Notes: generated by a model from the letters alone, not told the origin. DNA of 58,732 bases from Sutcliffiella horikoshii (GCF_021991925.1 NZ_RXZI01000013.1:1-58732); one strand, 5' to 3'. Positions 37,099-48,763 are shown, counted from the first letter of the stretch. Translations and numbers: made by a program.

Positions 37099-37203
37099 GG
37101 TGATTGTAACTATTTTCATGGTGATTGTGAGTTTTCCCGGGGTTATTGTAACTAATTTCATGGTTATTGCGACATTTCCGAAGGTTATTGTGACATTTAC
37201 CTG
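37099..37203. repeat. 21-bp degenerate tandem array (five units)
   Basis: Five units start at 37099, 37120, 37141, 37162 and 37183, exactly 21 bp apart, with consensus GGTTATTGTGACATTTCC plus three variable bases. It lies in the spacer between the spoVG terminator and the glmU promoter. The frames through it give Asn/His-rich heptad repeats only because the period is divisible by three. Confidence 0.8.
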
Positions 37204-37239
37204 CTCTAAAGGGATCTCCCACACCCTTTTCTCCCCAAA

Positions 37240-37275
37240 AAGAAAAACAGGCCGCATTTTAAAACAGCCTGTTTC
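37240..37275 (-). terminator. spoVG terminator
   Basis: AAACAGGC and GCCTGTTT (37267-37274 and 37245-37252) form a stem followed by TTTCTTTTT on the minus strand, just after the spoVG stop. Confidence 0.85.
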
Positions 37276-37287
37276 ACCTTCTATCGA

Positions 37288-37578
37288 TTAAGAAGCACCT
37301 GCTTCTTCGTATTCTACTTCTAATTCGCCTAAGCGGTGGTACTCTGCTAGAACCGCTTCCTGGATCTTTCCACGCGTTCCGGAATTGATCGGATGCGCAA
37401 TATCACGGAATTCTCCATCGGGCGTACGTTTACTTGGCATCGCAACGAACAAGCCGTTGTTTCCATCGATTACACGGATGTCATGAACAACGAATTCATG
37501 ATCCAATGTGATGGATGCGATAGCTCTCATGCGACCATCGGTATTTACGCGGCGTAATCTTACGTCAGTTACTTCCAT
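37288..37578 (-). CDS. spoVG: Septation/RNA-binding regulator SpoVG
   Basis: SpoVG is a small nucleic-acid-binding protein that affects asymmetric septation. The 96 residues are almost identical to B. subtilis SpoVG ([26 protein letters not shown], then ending EEAGAS). The ATG at 37578 follows AAAGGTGG; longer in-frame starts are not conserved. A sigma-H-type promoter and an AT-rich upstream tract, the classical AbrB-repressed arrangement, precede it. Confidence 0.97.
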   Translation of the reverse strand: MEVTDVRLRRVNTDGRMRAIASITLDHEFVVHDIRVIDGNNGLFVAMPSKRTPDGEFRDIAHPINSGTRGKIQEAVLAEYHRLGELEVEYEEAGAS

Positions 37579-37621
37579 TCTGTTCACCACCTTTTGTCCC
37601 AATAAAAAAACTTAGTATTAT

Positions 37622-37680
37622 AAATTCTCTAAATTTTCTAGAACTCCTTCTTATTTTCAAAAATTTTTTTGAAAATTTTG
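37622..37680 (-). promoter_or_regulatory. Sigma-H promoter of spoVG with AT-rich upstream element
   Basis: On the minus strand GAAGGAGTT (37642-37650) and AGAGAATTT (37622-37630) are 11 bp apart, matching the sigma-H consensus RnAGGAwWW / RnnGAATww with one mismatch. An A/T-only palindromic tract (about 37655-37680) lies directly upstream, as at the B. subtilis spoVG promoter where AbrB binds. Confidence 0.75.
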
Positions 37681-37707
37681 GGCAAAGTGGTGGAAAAAGA
37701 ATAGTTT

Positions 37708-38082
37708 TTATTTAACTAGGGCGATTACTTCGATTTCTACTAGGACATCCTTCGGTAACCGGGCCACTTCTACACAAGATCTTGCAGGCTTGTGCGTGTG
37801 AAAGTACTCCCCATACACTTCATTGATTTCCCCGAATTGATTCATATCTTTAATGAAAACGGTCGCTTTCACTACCGTTTCCAAAGATGCTCCGGCCTCT
37901 TCCAATACCGCTTGCAGGTTTTGGAACACCTGATGCGTTTGTGCTTTTACATCCCCTTCTAGCAATTCGCCGTTCGGCATTAACGGGATCTGTCCGGAAC
38001 TGTAAAACAGATTGTTGACGATGATTCCCTGTGAGTATGGTCCTATTGCCTTTGGAGCAGCGTCTGTATGAACTACTTTCAT
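37708..38082 (-). CDS. ridA: RidA-family enamine/imine deaminase (YabJ)
   Basis: RidA hydrolyses reactive enamines/imines made by PLP enzymes. The 124 residues include the family landmarks [21 protein letters not shown], the arginine in [20 protein letters not shown], and match B. subtilis YabJ, which lies between purR and spoVG and is required for PurR repression of the pur operon. Confidence 0.95.
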   Translation of the reverse strand: MKVVHTDAAPKAIGPYSQGIIVNNLFYSSGQIPLMPNGELLEGDVKAQTHQVFQNLQAVLEEAGASLETVVKATVFIKDMNQFGEINEVYGEYFHTHKPARSCVEVARLPKDVLVEIEVIALVK

Positions 38083-38115
38083 TTCTTACACTCCCTTTAT
38101 TTTAAGGCTATGTTA

Positions 38116-38256
38116 AACACCGCTGTTGATTTCCGCAAACGGCTTCGCTTATCCAGAGGGCGACCTTGAGCCTCCTCGGGCTACGCCCTGCGGGGTCTCA
38201 AGAATGTCGCTATCCCCCCGCAGGAGTCTTCGCCTATTGCTCCAATCAACAGCTAG
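38116..38256. repeat. Dispersed palindromic repeat, type A copy 3
   Basis: The element has inverted ends GCTGTTGATT and AATCAACAGC and the core GGCGACCTTGAGCCTCC, CTGCGGGGTCTCAAG and AATGTCGCTATCCCCCCGC. It differs from the copy at 51750-51890 at only two of 141 positions. It separates purR from ridA, which are contiguous in B. subtilis. Confidence 0.85.
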
Positions 38257-38284
38257 GTTGCTGCAAGAATTAATTTAACAGAGC

Positions 38285-39127
38285 CTATTTTAATGTAATA
38301 TTTTCCTTGACATGTTCAAGGTAATTCCCTTGTTGCACTTCAATCTGTCGGTCTCTTTCACTTACCTTCTCCAGCTTGACCAAGGATACATAGTCATCGA
38401 CGAGGCGCTCTTCGATGTTTTCTGACTCTACTAAGATCCCGATGCCAGCTACGTTCGCTTGAAATTCAGCAAGCAAATTCACCATTCCACTGACCGTCCC
38501 ACCGGCCTTCATGAAGTCATCGATGATTAGTACATTGGAGCCAGTTTCCAAGCTTCGTTTCGCCAGAACCATGGTTTGGATCCGCTTGGATGAACCTGAC
38601 ACATAATTGATGCTTACCGTGGAACCCTCCGTCACCCTGCTGTCACGTCTGACGATCACAACCGGTACATTTAAGAAGCTTGCCACTGCATGAGCAAGTG
38701 GAATGCCTTTCGTGGCCATGGTCATGACAATATCCACTTTTTTATGACTAAATGCCGTTGCGAACATCTTTCCTACTTTGTTTAACACTTTCGGGTTCCC
38801 CAGTATATCAGTCATATAAAGGTAGCCCCCAGGCAGTAACCTTTCCGGTTTTGCGATCATCTCACAAAGTTCCTCCAGATATGTTTCCGCTTCCTCATGG
38901 CTTACATATGGAATATATCTCACACCACCCGCAGCACCAGGTACAGTAACGAGCGTGCCTATCCCCTGCTGTTCGAATGTTTGTTTAATGATTCCCAAAT
39001 CCTCACTGATGGAAGACTTCGCTGACCCATAACGATCTGCAAAGAAGGAAAGCGGAACTAACCCTTGTGGATGTTGCAGCAAGTAATGTGTCATGTCCAC
39101 AAGACGACCACTTCGACGTAATTTCAT
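38285..39127 (-). CDS. purR: Purine operon repressor PurR
   Basis: PurR represses purine synthesis genes and is released by PRPP. The 280 residues have an N-terminal winged helix (about 1-72: RRSGRLVDMTHYLLQHPQGLVPLSFF) and a PRTase-like domain with the PRPP loop NVLIIDDFMKAGGTVSGM near residue 200; such Bacillus repressors bind PRPP without catalysis. A PurBox pair overlaps its own promoter, implying autorepression. It sits between ispE and ridA. Confidence 0.97.
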   Translation of the reverse strand: MKLRRSGRLVDMTHYLLQHPQGLVPLSFFADRYGSAKSSISEDLGIIKQTFEQQGIGTLVTVPGAAGGVRYIPYVSHEEAETYLEELCEMIAKPERLLPGGYLYMTDILGNPKVLNKVGKMFATAFSHKKVDIVMTMATKGIPLAHAVASFLNVPVVIVRRDSRVTEGSTVSINYVSGSSKRIQTMVLAKRSLETGSNVLIIDDFMKAGGTVSGMVNLLAEFQANVAGIGILVESENIEERLVDDYVSLVKLEKVSERDRQIEVQQGNYLEHVKENITLK

Positions 39128-39141
39128 GCTTCTTCCTCCTA

Positions 39142-39192
39142 AAATCCGAATATTCTAATGTAAATATAACATTAATATACGGATTTAATCAA
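39142..39192 (-). promoter_or_regulatory. purR promoter with PurBox inverted pair
   Basis: AAATCCGAATATT (39142-39154) and, inverted, AATATACGGATTT (39174-39186) match the PurBox AWWWCCGAACWWT at 12 and 11 of 13 positions and are mirror images with one mismatch. On the minus strand TTGATT (39187-39192) and TATATT (39163-39168) with an 18-bp spacer form a promoter whose spacer contains one box, the other lying just downstream. This predicts autorepression. Confidence 0.7.
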
Positions 39193-40063
39193 GGCTGTTC
39201 CGCTCCCCAAGAATTCTGACGGCAAATACTTGGTCACAAAAGCCTCTTAGTCCATTGTAAATACGATGCATTCTCGAGTCATATTGGACAATTCCGAAGA
39301 CAGTCGGTCCGCTTCCACTCATCAATACTGCATCTGCACCGAATTTCTTCATCTGATCCTTAATATGTGCCACCTCTGGATAAAGCTTAAGTGTCACGCT
39401 TTCTAAAACATTGCCTACAAGTCCGATCATTTTTGCATAATCATTCTCATAGATCGCTTCAAGCATCCCATCCACATCCGGATGTGTCACTTTATCAAGG
39501 TTCAAGTTGTTATACACTTCCGCCGTTGAAACTCCGATGGTCGGTTTGGCAAGCACAATCCAGCTATGAGGAGGTGCAGGGATATGTTTGATAATCTCCC
39601 CTCTTCCTGTGGCAAGAGCGGTACCACCATAGACACAAAAAGAAACATCAGAACCAATCTCTGCTCCAATCTCTGCAAGCTCATCGAGCGTCAGGCCCAG
39701 TTTCCACAGCTTGTTTAAACCTCGTAGAGTCGCTGCAGCGTCACTGCTTCCGCCAGCCAATCCCGCCGCAACCGGTATCACCTTTGTAATGGCAATGGAT
39801 ACACCTTGTTGCACGTTATACCTATCTTTTAATAGAGAGGCAGCCTGATAAGCCAAATTTCGATTATCGTCCGGCACATAGCGATTATGGGAAATGATAC
39901 TGATTTGACCATCCTTACGCTCTGATAGTTCGATTCTATCCGCCAGGTCGATGGTGGTCATGATCATTTTCACTTCATGGAATCCATCTGGACGCTTATG
40001 TAGCACATCTAGCGACAGGTTGATTTTCGCTGGTGCTTTTTCTAACAGTCTCACTTTCTTCAC
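39185..40063 (-). CDS. ispE: 4-diphosphocytidyl-2-C-methyl-D-erythritol kinase
   Basis: IspE is the ATP-dependent kinase of the MEP isoprenoid pathway. The 292-residue GHMP kinase has [23 protein letters not shown] at the start, the phosphate loop [23 protein letters not shown] around 95-115, and the C-terminal [14 protein letters not shown]. It lies between sspF and purR, as in B. subtilis. Confidence 0.96.
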   Translation of the reverse strand: MKKVRLLEKAPAKINLSLDVLHKRPDGFHEVKMIMTTIDLADRIELSERKDGQISIISHNRYVPDDNRNLAYQAASLLKDRYNVQQGVSIAITKVIPVAAGLAGGSSDAAATLRGLNKLWKLGLTLDELAEIGAEIGSDVSFCVYGGTALATGRGEIIKHIPAPPHSWIVLAKPTIGVSTAEVYNNLNLDKVTHPDVDGMLEAIYENDYAKMIGLVGNVLESVTLKLYPEVAHIKDQMKKFGADAVLMSGSGPTVFGIVQYDSRMHRIYNGLRGFCDQVFAVRILGERNSLD

Positions 40064-40173
40064 CTACTTTATTCGTCTCCAATTATCTATGTATTGTACC
40101 ATATTCCAGGTTAGAAATATCTCCATGGATGGGAAATATTATGTTTCTGGCTACTATTTATTCAAGCATTTGC

Positions 40174-40205
40174 CAAAAAACCGAAGTGGTTCCCACTTCG
40201 GTTTT
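40174..40205 (-). terminator. sspF terminator
   Basis: A 12-bp stem AAACCGAAGTGG/CCACTTCGGTTT with a three-base loop is followed by TTTT on the minus strand, ten bases after the sspF stop. Confidence 0.9.
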
Positions 40206-40215
40206 GCATTCGCCA

Positions 40216-40398
40216 TTATTTCTGCTGGTTTTGTACAAGTTGTCGCTCCGCCAATTCTATTGCACGTTTGACCATATTGCCGGCATCCTTCGCTTTTATT
40301 CCGCCCCAGCCTTCACGTTGAACCACATCATAAAAGCCTAGCTCTTTTGCGAGTTCTTCTTTTAACTGATGAGACATCATGCTTCGTCGTCTGCTCAT
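40216..40398 (-). CDS. sspF: Small acid-soluble spore protein SspF
   Basis: This 60-residue alpha/beta-type SASP relative has [44 protein letters not shown], including the conserved GFYD..GWGGI..K..GNMVK signature. It presumably binds and protects spore DNA. GGGGG lies eight bases before the ATG. A sigma-G-like -10 (AATACTA) is at 40439-40445 with no convincing -35. Confidence 0.95.
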   Translation of the reverse strand: MSRRRSMMSHQLKEELAKELGFYDVVQREGWGGIKAKDAGNMVKRAIELAERQLVQNQQK

Positions 40399-40507
40399 GA
40401 TAAAAGCCCCCTTTAATGATCAATAGTTGCGACATCATTAGTATTGGGAGGCTTTTGTGTTTTTATAAGCGGATATATATGTATTTGTATGGATTACTTT
40501 AAGCGTC

Positions 40508-40625
40508 GCTGTTGATCTTCGCGCCAGGCTTCGCTTTCCGCGGGGCGGTGCTTGAGCCTCCTCACACCGCTTCAGGGGTCTCAATCTACCGCTACCTCCC
40601 GCAGGAGTCGCTCCAATCACCAGCT
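40508..40625. repeat. Dispersed palindromic repeat, A-type ends with B-type core
   Basis: The ends GCTGTTGATCTTC and CCAATCACCAGCT are those of type A copies, while the core CTTTCCGCGGGGCGGTGCTTGAGCC and CTACCGCTACCTCCCGCAGGAGTCG is type B. It lies between veg and sspF. A minus-strand frame rich in Arg/Pro across it (40438-40620) is not a credible gene. Confidence 0.75.
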
Positions 40626-40667
40626 ATGTTGCTTCTGGGCAAAATAAAAAGCAGCAAACATAGTTGT

Positions 40668-40931
40668 CTACTGCCCACTTATGGCCATATTTCCTTCTTC
40701 GAAAAATGTAAGTTGTACCGTCTCTGTGAGGACATCTGCATAGCTGTAGGATACACGTTCAAAAGCATTTTCGTCTTGATCTAGTTCTATTACAAATACT
40801 GATGGATAAGTTTCTGCTAATATCCCAATACGTTCGATTGTCTTTCTGCGACCACCGTTAGCACGAAGAGTTAACTTTTTACCTAAATTAGAATCTAACG
40901 TTCTTTTGATATCTACTAACGTTTTTCCCAT
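40668..40931 (-). CDS. veg: Veg protein
   Basis: These 87 residues match the highly conserved Veg family ([31 protein letters not shown]). In B. subtilis veg is strongly transcribed and Veg stimulates biofilm matrix genes by opposing SinR; its molecular action is not settled. The ATG at 40931 follows GAGGTGGAG; an in-frame start five codons upstream is not conserved. A clear sigma-A promoter precedes it. Confidence 0.95.
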   Translation of the reverse strand: MGKTLVDIKRTLDSNLGKKLTLRANGGRRKTIERIGILAETYPSVFVIELDQDENAFERVSYSYADVLTETVQLTFFEEGNMAISGQ

Positions 40932-40958
40932 TTTACTCCACCTCACTATACTATAACT

Positions 40959-40987
40959 AGTGTAACATAATTTTAACCAAAAATCAA
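40959..40987 (-). promoter_or_regulatory. veg promoter
   Basis: On the minus strand TTGATT (40982-40987) and TACACT (40959-40964) are 17 bp apart and are embedded in an AT-rich region, about 28 bp upstream of the veg start. Confidence 0.65.
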
Positions 40988-41195
40988 ATAAAACTTAAAA
41001 TTATAACAACCACAAAAGCAACCTGTCAATATATTTCTGTCTACAATTATCTTCATATGTCTACATTTACTTTGTACAATAATCGGTAATATTATGTATA
41101 AAATTTCAAAACAGCTACATATCCTTATAAATCAAGGGATTGGACAGGTTGATATAGTGGTGGAAATACGACAAAAAACCCTTAACTTTTCATCG

Positions 41196-42101
41196 TTAAG
41201 AGTTTTCGTCTTCTTCATCTTCATCTTCCTTGTATGGCCTGAATGGCATTCCCGTTCGCAGGACCCCCCTTGTTTCTATTCCACCTAATCCTTTATCACC
41301 TGTTAATGTATTCCGCAATAAATCCCAGACATTCACTCGCTCCATAAATGGGGTAAAACAAATACGGCCCACAATATATACAGGGTCCAAAGCATGAATA
41401 TTTACTCGGGAGGGGGAGCTTGCAAAATTAGCTCCTGCCTGTATCAACGATTCAAAATGGGACTGGCATGCTCCTGCAAAGATGACCAGCTGATCCAGGT
41501 TCGGCTGGATCCTCCTCGCCTCTTTCACCGTTTGCACAAAATGCCATGAGTGCCGATATGCTTTGATATCAGAGGCTTTCCCTTTGCTCTTTGAGTAGGC
41601 ATCATGCCCTGTGACAACAAGAATATCAGGTCGATATCTTTCCATCAGTTCGGTGATTTTAAGGGGCATTTCCTTCTCGTTCGCATGCACCCCATGGACA
41701 GGCACGCCAATTCGCTCGTAGAGTTCCAGACACTTTTTTAAATACAAAGGATCTCCATCCAAATGCAAAACCTTTCCTGGCACTTGAAAATAGTCCTGCT
41801 CTGTACTATAGCCACCTGTTGCCTCGTATTCATTTTTTTCCCGAATAAGTTGGTAGTCTTGTTGCAAGAGCTGTAAAGACCTGTTCACCTTGGACTCCGC
41901 TCTTTGCTTTCTGGTCATCTGCTCTTTTCCGTCCACCACTTTCAGGTCATCGTATGGGGCATCAGCCATCAGCCTGACATCTTCCCCATATAATAAAACT
42001 ACTCGCTGTTTTAATTCATTCTCCTGTATATCCATCACGCGAAAAAGTAGATCATAATTATAAGACTTTCGCGCAACAATGTCTCCAATTTTCAGCATCA
42101 T
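41196..42101 (-). CDS. yabG: Sporulation coat protease YabG
   Basis: YabG is the late mother-cell cysteine protease that trims coat and spore proteins such as SafA and SpoIVA. The 301-residue protein carries the conserved VTGHDAYSKSKGK, LVIFAGACQSHFESLIQAGANFASSPSRVNIHALDP with the likely catalytic His and Cys, and FTPFMERVNVWDLLRNT. The ATG pair at 42101/42098 follows GGAGG; an in-frame earlier start reads through that site. A perfect sigma-K -10 lies upstream. Confidence 0.95.
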   Translation of the reverse strand: MMLKIGDIVARKSYNYDLLFRVMDIQENELKQRVVLLYGEDVRLMADAPYDDLKVVDGKEQMTRKQRAESKVNRSLQLLQQDYQLIREKNEYEATGGYSTEQDYFQVPGKVLHLDGDPLYLKKCLELYERIGVPVHGVHANEKEMPLKITELMERYRPDILVVTGHDAYSKSKGKASDIKAYRHSWHFVQTVKEARRIQPNLDQLVIFAGACQSHFESLIQAGANFASSPSRVNIHALDPVYIVGRICFTPFMERVNVWDLLRNTLTGDKGLGGIETRGVLRTGMPFRPYKEDEDEEDENS

Positions 42102-42151
42102 ATTTTCCCTCCAACTGGGAGAAGGCATTTACCCCAACGGTCTATCTAACC

Positions 42152-42179
42152 TAGAGTATGCAGTTTGCCGAACGTGTGT
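42152..42179 (-). promoter_or_regulatory. Sigma-K promoter of yabG
   Basis: On the minus strand CATACTCTA (42152-42160) fits the sigma-K -10 CATAnnnTA perfectly and ACA lies 16 bp upstream (42177-42179), matching the short AC -35 element. B. subtilis yabG is sigma-K dependent. Confidence 0.7.
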
Positions 42180-42307
42180 GAGCGTTTTTCTTGGTGTGTA
42201 GCAGGTTGTAGCACACTTGAGATTAGAAAGAGAGGAAGCATGGTTAGTTGCCGGTGGTGCTCGCGATGAATGGTGTTTTGGATCATTCTTAGAGGCATTT
42301 CTCTCGA

Positions 42308-42500
42308 ATGTCCGAAGTTTTCGGGTTCTTGTCCAAAGACTTTGCATAGTTGTCAAAAGTTTTCCGATAGTTGACCGAACCTAAAATTACAATGTCCAAA
42401 CATCTAGTAAAAAGTGGCCGAACTACCCAGTACTTTGTCCGAACCTCTTGAAAATACAGGCTTAATTGTCCAAACAAACAAAATAAATGTCCGAACCACT
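42308..42500. repeat. 21-bp degenerate tandem array (nine units)
   Basis: The motif TTGTCCGAAC and variants recurs with its G at 42310, 42331, 42352, 42373, 42394, 42416, 42437, 42468 and 42489: steps of 21, 21, 21, 21, 22, 21, 31 and 21 bp. Bases between motifs are AT-rich and not conserved. It lies in the 430-bp spacer between yabG and ksgA, which otherwise contains no gene I can support. Confidence 0.8.
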
Positions 42501-42610
42501 TTCACAGCCAAAATACAGGCATCTCCCTCATCAACCAGCTCTCTAAAACTCGCCAAGTCCAGCCCGATCCGCCCCCTATCAATGCCTAATCATCAAAAAA
42601 ACGGCCCTTA

Positions 42611-43501
<891 letters not shown>

Positions 43502-44056
43502 TTATTGCTCCTCCTGGTCTATTTTCGTTATCGCTTGTTTCAATCTATCCAAAGAAATATGAAACATCTGCAGGCGCTTTTGCAATTGTTTGCCATTTGT
43601 ATAGCCTATATTAAGCTCCGTACCGAGTCGCTCTCTCCTACTTTTTGCCGCAGGGCCGGCAACCAGTCCATAGTAAACAAGCGCTTCAAACGGGATTTTT
43701 TCTGTTTCCTGCTCATATTCCTGATGCAGTCCTTCAAGCGCTTCTTGGATATCCTTCACGGTGGCATGCTCCACACCGATTCCTTTTCCATTTTTACCGC
43801 GTGCTTTATCTTTTGACAGGAAAGCATGCTTACAGTTGGGAATGGCTTGTCTGATCGTATGGCGGATTTTTTCGCCAGGGTAATCAGGATCTGTGAATAC
43901 AATGACCCCTCTTGTGTCCTGTGCATGTTTGATTCGGCTTAAAATTTCCTCGTTGATGGCAGAACCGCCCGTCTCAATGGTATCTGCGTCCACAGCCCTT
44001 CTGATAGCTACTGTATCATCTTTTCCTTCCACCACGATAATTTCTTTTATTTTCAT
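43502..44056 (-). CDS. rnmV: Ribonuclease M5
   Basis: RnmV matures 5S rRNA precursors, using ribosomal protein L18. The 184 residues start with a Toprim domain: KIKEIIVVEGKDDTVAIRRAV (catalytic Glu) and GVIVFTDPDYPGEKIRHTI (DxD). The ATG at 44056 has GGAGG five bases upstream; the TTG at 44068 precedes that site. The 5S substrate gene itself lies at the right end of the window. Confidence 0.96.
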   Translation of the reverse strand: MKIKEIIVVEGKDDTVAIRRAVDADTIETGGSAINEEILSRIKHAQDTRGVIVFTDPDYPGEKIRHTIRQAIPNCKHAFLSKDKARGKNGKGIGVEHATVKDIQEALEGLHQEYEQETEKIPFEALVYYGLVAGPAAKSRRERLGTELNIGYTNGKQLQKRLQMFHISLDRLKQAITKIDQEEQ

Positions 44057-44195
44057 TTTTTCCTCCAAAAGGGTGAAACTTTTCCTCTATGATAAACGTC
44101 TAATTATTGAAACGAAGATGTAAAAACAAACAATAGTATGTATTCTACTTTATTTTGTCTTTCTTGACTAATATTTATTTTACCAGAACAAACAT

Positions 44196-44226
44196 AAAAA
44201 AGCAGAGGCTTAAAAAAACCCCTGCT
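44196..44226 (-). terminator. yabE terminator
   Basis: AGCAGGGG and the complementary GCCTCTGCT form a stem with a T-rich loop, followed by TTTTTT on the minus strand, about 15 bases after the yabE stop. Confidence 0.85.
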
Positions 44227-44240
44227 GAATCTCTAGCCAA

Positions 44241-45455
44241 TTAGTCTAGAATTTTAATTTTTACTTTTTTCCTTCCCCAACGATAAGCAGCATCCTTATC
44301 CGAGAAGAATACGTCGATCTTGTGGCCCTTGATCGCACCACCGGTATCTCCAGCAACAGCATATCCATAGCCTTCCACATACACTTTTGTACCTAAAGGA
44401 ATGACACTAGGATCTACTGCAATCACTTTTGCTCCTGGGTTAGATCGTAAATTAATTCCCGTGCTTGTTACACCACTGCATCCATTACAGTATGCCGTGT
44501 ATGCCGTTGATGAAACATAAAATTCCTTAGAGCTTGTTTCCGTGCTACGTGACACAACCTGTTGAGGTTTAGGCTGTGGTGGTGGCGGAGCTTTTGTTCC
44601 GACAGCAACGATGCGATCCAAGGATTCTTTCACCGTCTCTGTTTTCACCAATTCACGGGACACTTCTTTGCCATTTTCTAAAATGACTTCATAATGATTC
44701 GCAACAGTCCCTTCTTGACCTTGCTGGACCACTTGCTCATTCCCCTTATCGAGGGTATCATCATTTTTTGTTACAACACCAAATTCAATAGGCTCTTCCA
44801 CTACATCGGTGACTTTTTCAACTCTAGTAATATTTACTACAGCATCTTTTGCTACCAATTCTTCTAGACTAGGCTCCACTCGGTCAAGATCATTTACTGT
44901 GATATCGTGCTGTTCTAAAAAGTCAGCGACCGTAGTCGAAGTAGACCATACTTGTTGCTTTTCCCCCCCTACATTCAAGGTAACTTCAAATGCCTTTTCG
45001 ATGGCAATGACTAAATCATCCTTGATTGGGGTATTTAAACCTTGACTTACCTTATCGTGCTCTTGTATATCTATATCTTCTTCTGCTAAGAATTCTTGTA
45101 CTGTCTCTGCTGTCGTAAAGATGGAGCGCTCCTTATCATCGATGACAAGTTTCACTTCTTTCGCCGGATTCCAGACAATCTGCATGGCGTCACTGACCAC
45201 GGTATCCTTTGAAGGTTCCAGTCGATCCTCGGGATGGACTTTAATGTCCAGCTCTTTCAGAATATCCGCTACAGTTTTTGCGTGTGTGCGTACCGTGACT
45301 TCCTCACCGTCCACATTCACTGTTACAGCAGCCTTTGTGCCATGGAAGACACCAAAGCCAAGTATAGTTGAGAAGACTATGAAACTAGTAATAACCATCG
45401 CCAGTTTCGTCTTACTCAACGAACCAGAAAACAGTTTTTTCATGCTATTTAACAT
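44241..45455 (-). CDS. yabE: Cell-wall-active protein YabE: DUF348 repeats, G5 and 3D domains
   Basis: The 404-residue secreted protein has an N-terminal membrane/signal segment (KTKLAMVITSFIVFSTILGFGV), three DUF348 repeats (each with V.V.G....V.T...TV.D.L), a G5 domain (about 240-315) and a C-terminal 3D domain with the three catalytic aspartates (SSTAYTAYCNGCSG, IAVDPSVIPLGTKVYVEGYGYAVAGDTGGAIKGHKIDVFF). It resembles Rpf-like/Sps lytic transglycosylases. The start at 45455 is fixed by a perfect promoter at 45486-45514: longer frames begin upstream of it. Confidence 0.94.
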   Translation of the reverse strand: MLNSMKKLFSGSLSKTKLAMVITSFIVFSTILGFGVFHGTKAAVTVNVDGEEVTVRTHAKTVADILKELDIKVHPEDRLEPSKDTVVSDAMQIVWNPAKEVKLVIDDKERSIFTTAETVQEFLAEEDIDIQEHDKVSQGLNTPIKDDLVIAIEKAFEVTLNVGGEKQQVWSTSTTVADFLEQHDITVNDLDRVEPSLEELVAKDAVVNITRVEKVTDVVEEPIEFGVVTKNDDTLDKGNEQVVQQGQEGTVANHYEVILENGKEVSRELVKTETVKESLDRIVAVGTKAPPPPQPKPQQVVSRSTETSSKEFYVSSTAYTAYCNGCSGVTSTGINLRSNPGAKVIAVDPSVIPLGTKVYVEGYGYAVAGDTGGAIKGHKIDVFFSDKDAAYRWGRKKVKIKILD

Positions 45456-45485
45456 GTAAAAAAACGCCTCCTTCTCCTCGAATGG

Positions 45486-45514
45486 ATTATATAGACAGTT
45501 ATGTAACTTGTCAA
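45486..45514 (-). promoter_or_regulatory. yabE promoter
   Basis: On the minus strand a perfect TTGACA (45509-45514) and perfect TATAAT (45486-45491) are 17 bp apart, about 30 bp before the yabE start. In B. subtilis yabE is also controlled by an antisense RNA; I could not identify its promoter here. Confidence 0.85.
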
Positions 45515-45680
45515 CCCTTACCATCGGCTCGACCGTAATGTCTATTATGCAGAAAATTCTCACAAAAGGGAAGTGAAAACTATCGACACGATTATCCTAT
45601 GAAGAGAAGAAGATAGGTAGAACTTATTTGTTTTTACTCGAATTTGGACAAGTATCAGCGATTTTTGACATGTTTCTTTG

Positions 45681-46448
45681 TCAATTTATGCCGAATAATT
45701 TCTTAGCATTTGCTGTTGTTTTTTCTGCTACTTCCTCTATTGTTACATTTTTCAGTTCCGCTACCTGTTCTGCAACCAGACGAACATATGCCGGTTCGTT
45801 TCTTTTTCCTCGGTATGGATGAGGTGTCAGATAAGGGCAATCTGTTTCTATTAGCAGTTTATCCATCGGGATTTCCTTGACTACTTCTTTCGGTTTTTTT
45901 GCATTTTTGAAAGTGACCGGCCCTCCGAATGATATGTAGAAATTCATATCCATGCATTCCTTTGCCACTTCCAAGCTTCCAGTGAAGCAATGCATGATGC
46001 CCCCTACTTCCTTCGCCTCTTCTTCCTTCAGTATCTCCACCACATCCGCCGTTGCGTCCCTGTTATGGATGACAATCGGAAGCTTCACTTTTTTCGCCAG
46101 TCTAATTTGCTTGCGGAATACTTCCTTTTGCACATCTTTCGGTGATTTATCCCAATGATAATCAAGGCCCATCTCCCCGATTGCCACGACCTTCTCATGA
46201 GAAGCAAGGTCTTCGATCCATGCCAAATCCTCATCCGTCATGTCTATAGCATCAACAGGATGCCACCCCACAGCCGCATAAAGAAAATCATACTTCTCCA
46301 CAAGTTCCATTGCCCGGTTTATGGTTTTACGATCGAATCCTACCACTACCATGTTGTCTACCTTATCCTGACGGGCTCTATCAATTACCTCCTGCAAATC
46401 TTCCTCATACTGATCCGCATTCAAATGGACATGTGTATCAAATAACAT
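45681..46448 (-). CDS. tatD: TatD-family metal-dependent hydrolase (YabD)
   Basis: The 255-residue TIM-barrel hydrolase has the metal ligands in LFDTHVHLNADQY, GEMGLDYHWDKS, PIVIHNRDA, GIMHCFTGSLE and LIETDCPYLTPHPYRGKRNEP. Family members have 3'-5' DNase/RNase activity. It lies between metS and yabE as in B. subtilis. Confidence 0.95.
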   Translation of the reverse strand: MLFDTHVHLNADQYEEDLQEVIDRARQDKVDNMVVVGFDRKTINRAMELVEKYDFLYAAVGWHPVDAIDMTDEDLAWIEDLASHEKVVAIGEMGLDYHWDKSPKDVQKEVFRKQIRLAKKVKLPIVIHNRDATADVVEILKEEEAKEVGGIMHCFTGSLEVAKECMDMNFYISFGGPVTFKNAKKPKEVVKEIPMDKLLIETDCPYLTPHPYRGKRNEPAYVRLVAEQVAELKNVTIEEVAEKTTANAKKLFGIN

Positions 46449-46518
46449 ATGTAACCCTCCTGTTTTTTAAAATTCGGTAGTTCCACCTACATAAATTAAG
46501 GTACCTCCCTGTTGCCTG

Positions 46519-46625
46519 TAGTGCAAGGTGTGAGACTCCGGCGGGAGGTAGCGGTAGACTTGAGACCCCTGAAGCGTTGTGAGGAGGCTCAAGCAGCGCC
46601 CCGCGGAAAGCGAACACCCAGAAGG
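46519..46625. repeat. Dispersed palindromic repeat, type B, inverted orientation
   Basis: This copy reads GAGACTCCGGCGGGAGGTAGCGG, then TAGACTTGAGACCCCTGAAGCG, GTGAGGAGGCTCAAGCAGCGCCCCGCGGAAAGCGAACACC, the reverse complement of the copy near 22074. It lies between metS and tatD. Confidence 0.75.
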
Positions 46626-46689
46626 ACTTTTAACAAGTAGCCATCATGTACTTTTTTAAAATAATATAAACAAATAATATATCGTTAAA

Positions 46690-46733
46690 GAAACAAAGAG
46701 GTGCAACCCGTTGTTACACGTGAAACACCTCTT
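46690..46733 (-). terminator. metS terminator
   Basis: AGAGGTG and CACCTCT (46726-46732 and 46697-46703) pair around a 22-base loop containing a smaller CACGTG palindrome, followed by TTGTTTCTTT on the minus strand. Confidence 0.7.
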
Positions 46734-46765
46734 CCATTATAAAAATTATTTTATCCAAAAACTAA

Positions 46766-48763
<1,998 letters not shown>

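Noticed and set aside
37028-37222. Asn/His heptad-repeat frame on the minus strand
   Set aside because: The heptads result from the 21-bp DNA period; no start signal, and bases at all codon positions drift equally.
40438-40620. 60-codon minus-strand frame ATP/Arg-rich
   Set aside because: It crosses a palindromic repeat and lacks a ribosome binding site.
42308-42500. CRISPR array
   Set aside because: Units are 21 bp with a 10-base word and no long identical repeat plus unique spacers of 30 or more bases; no cas genes in the window.
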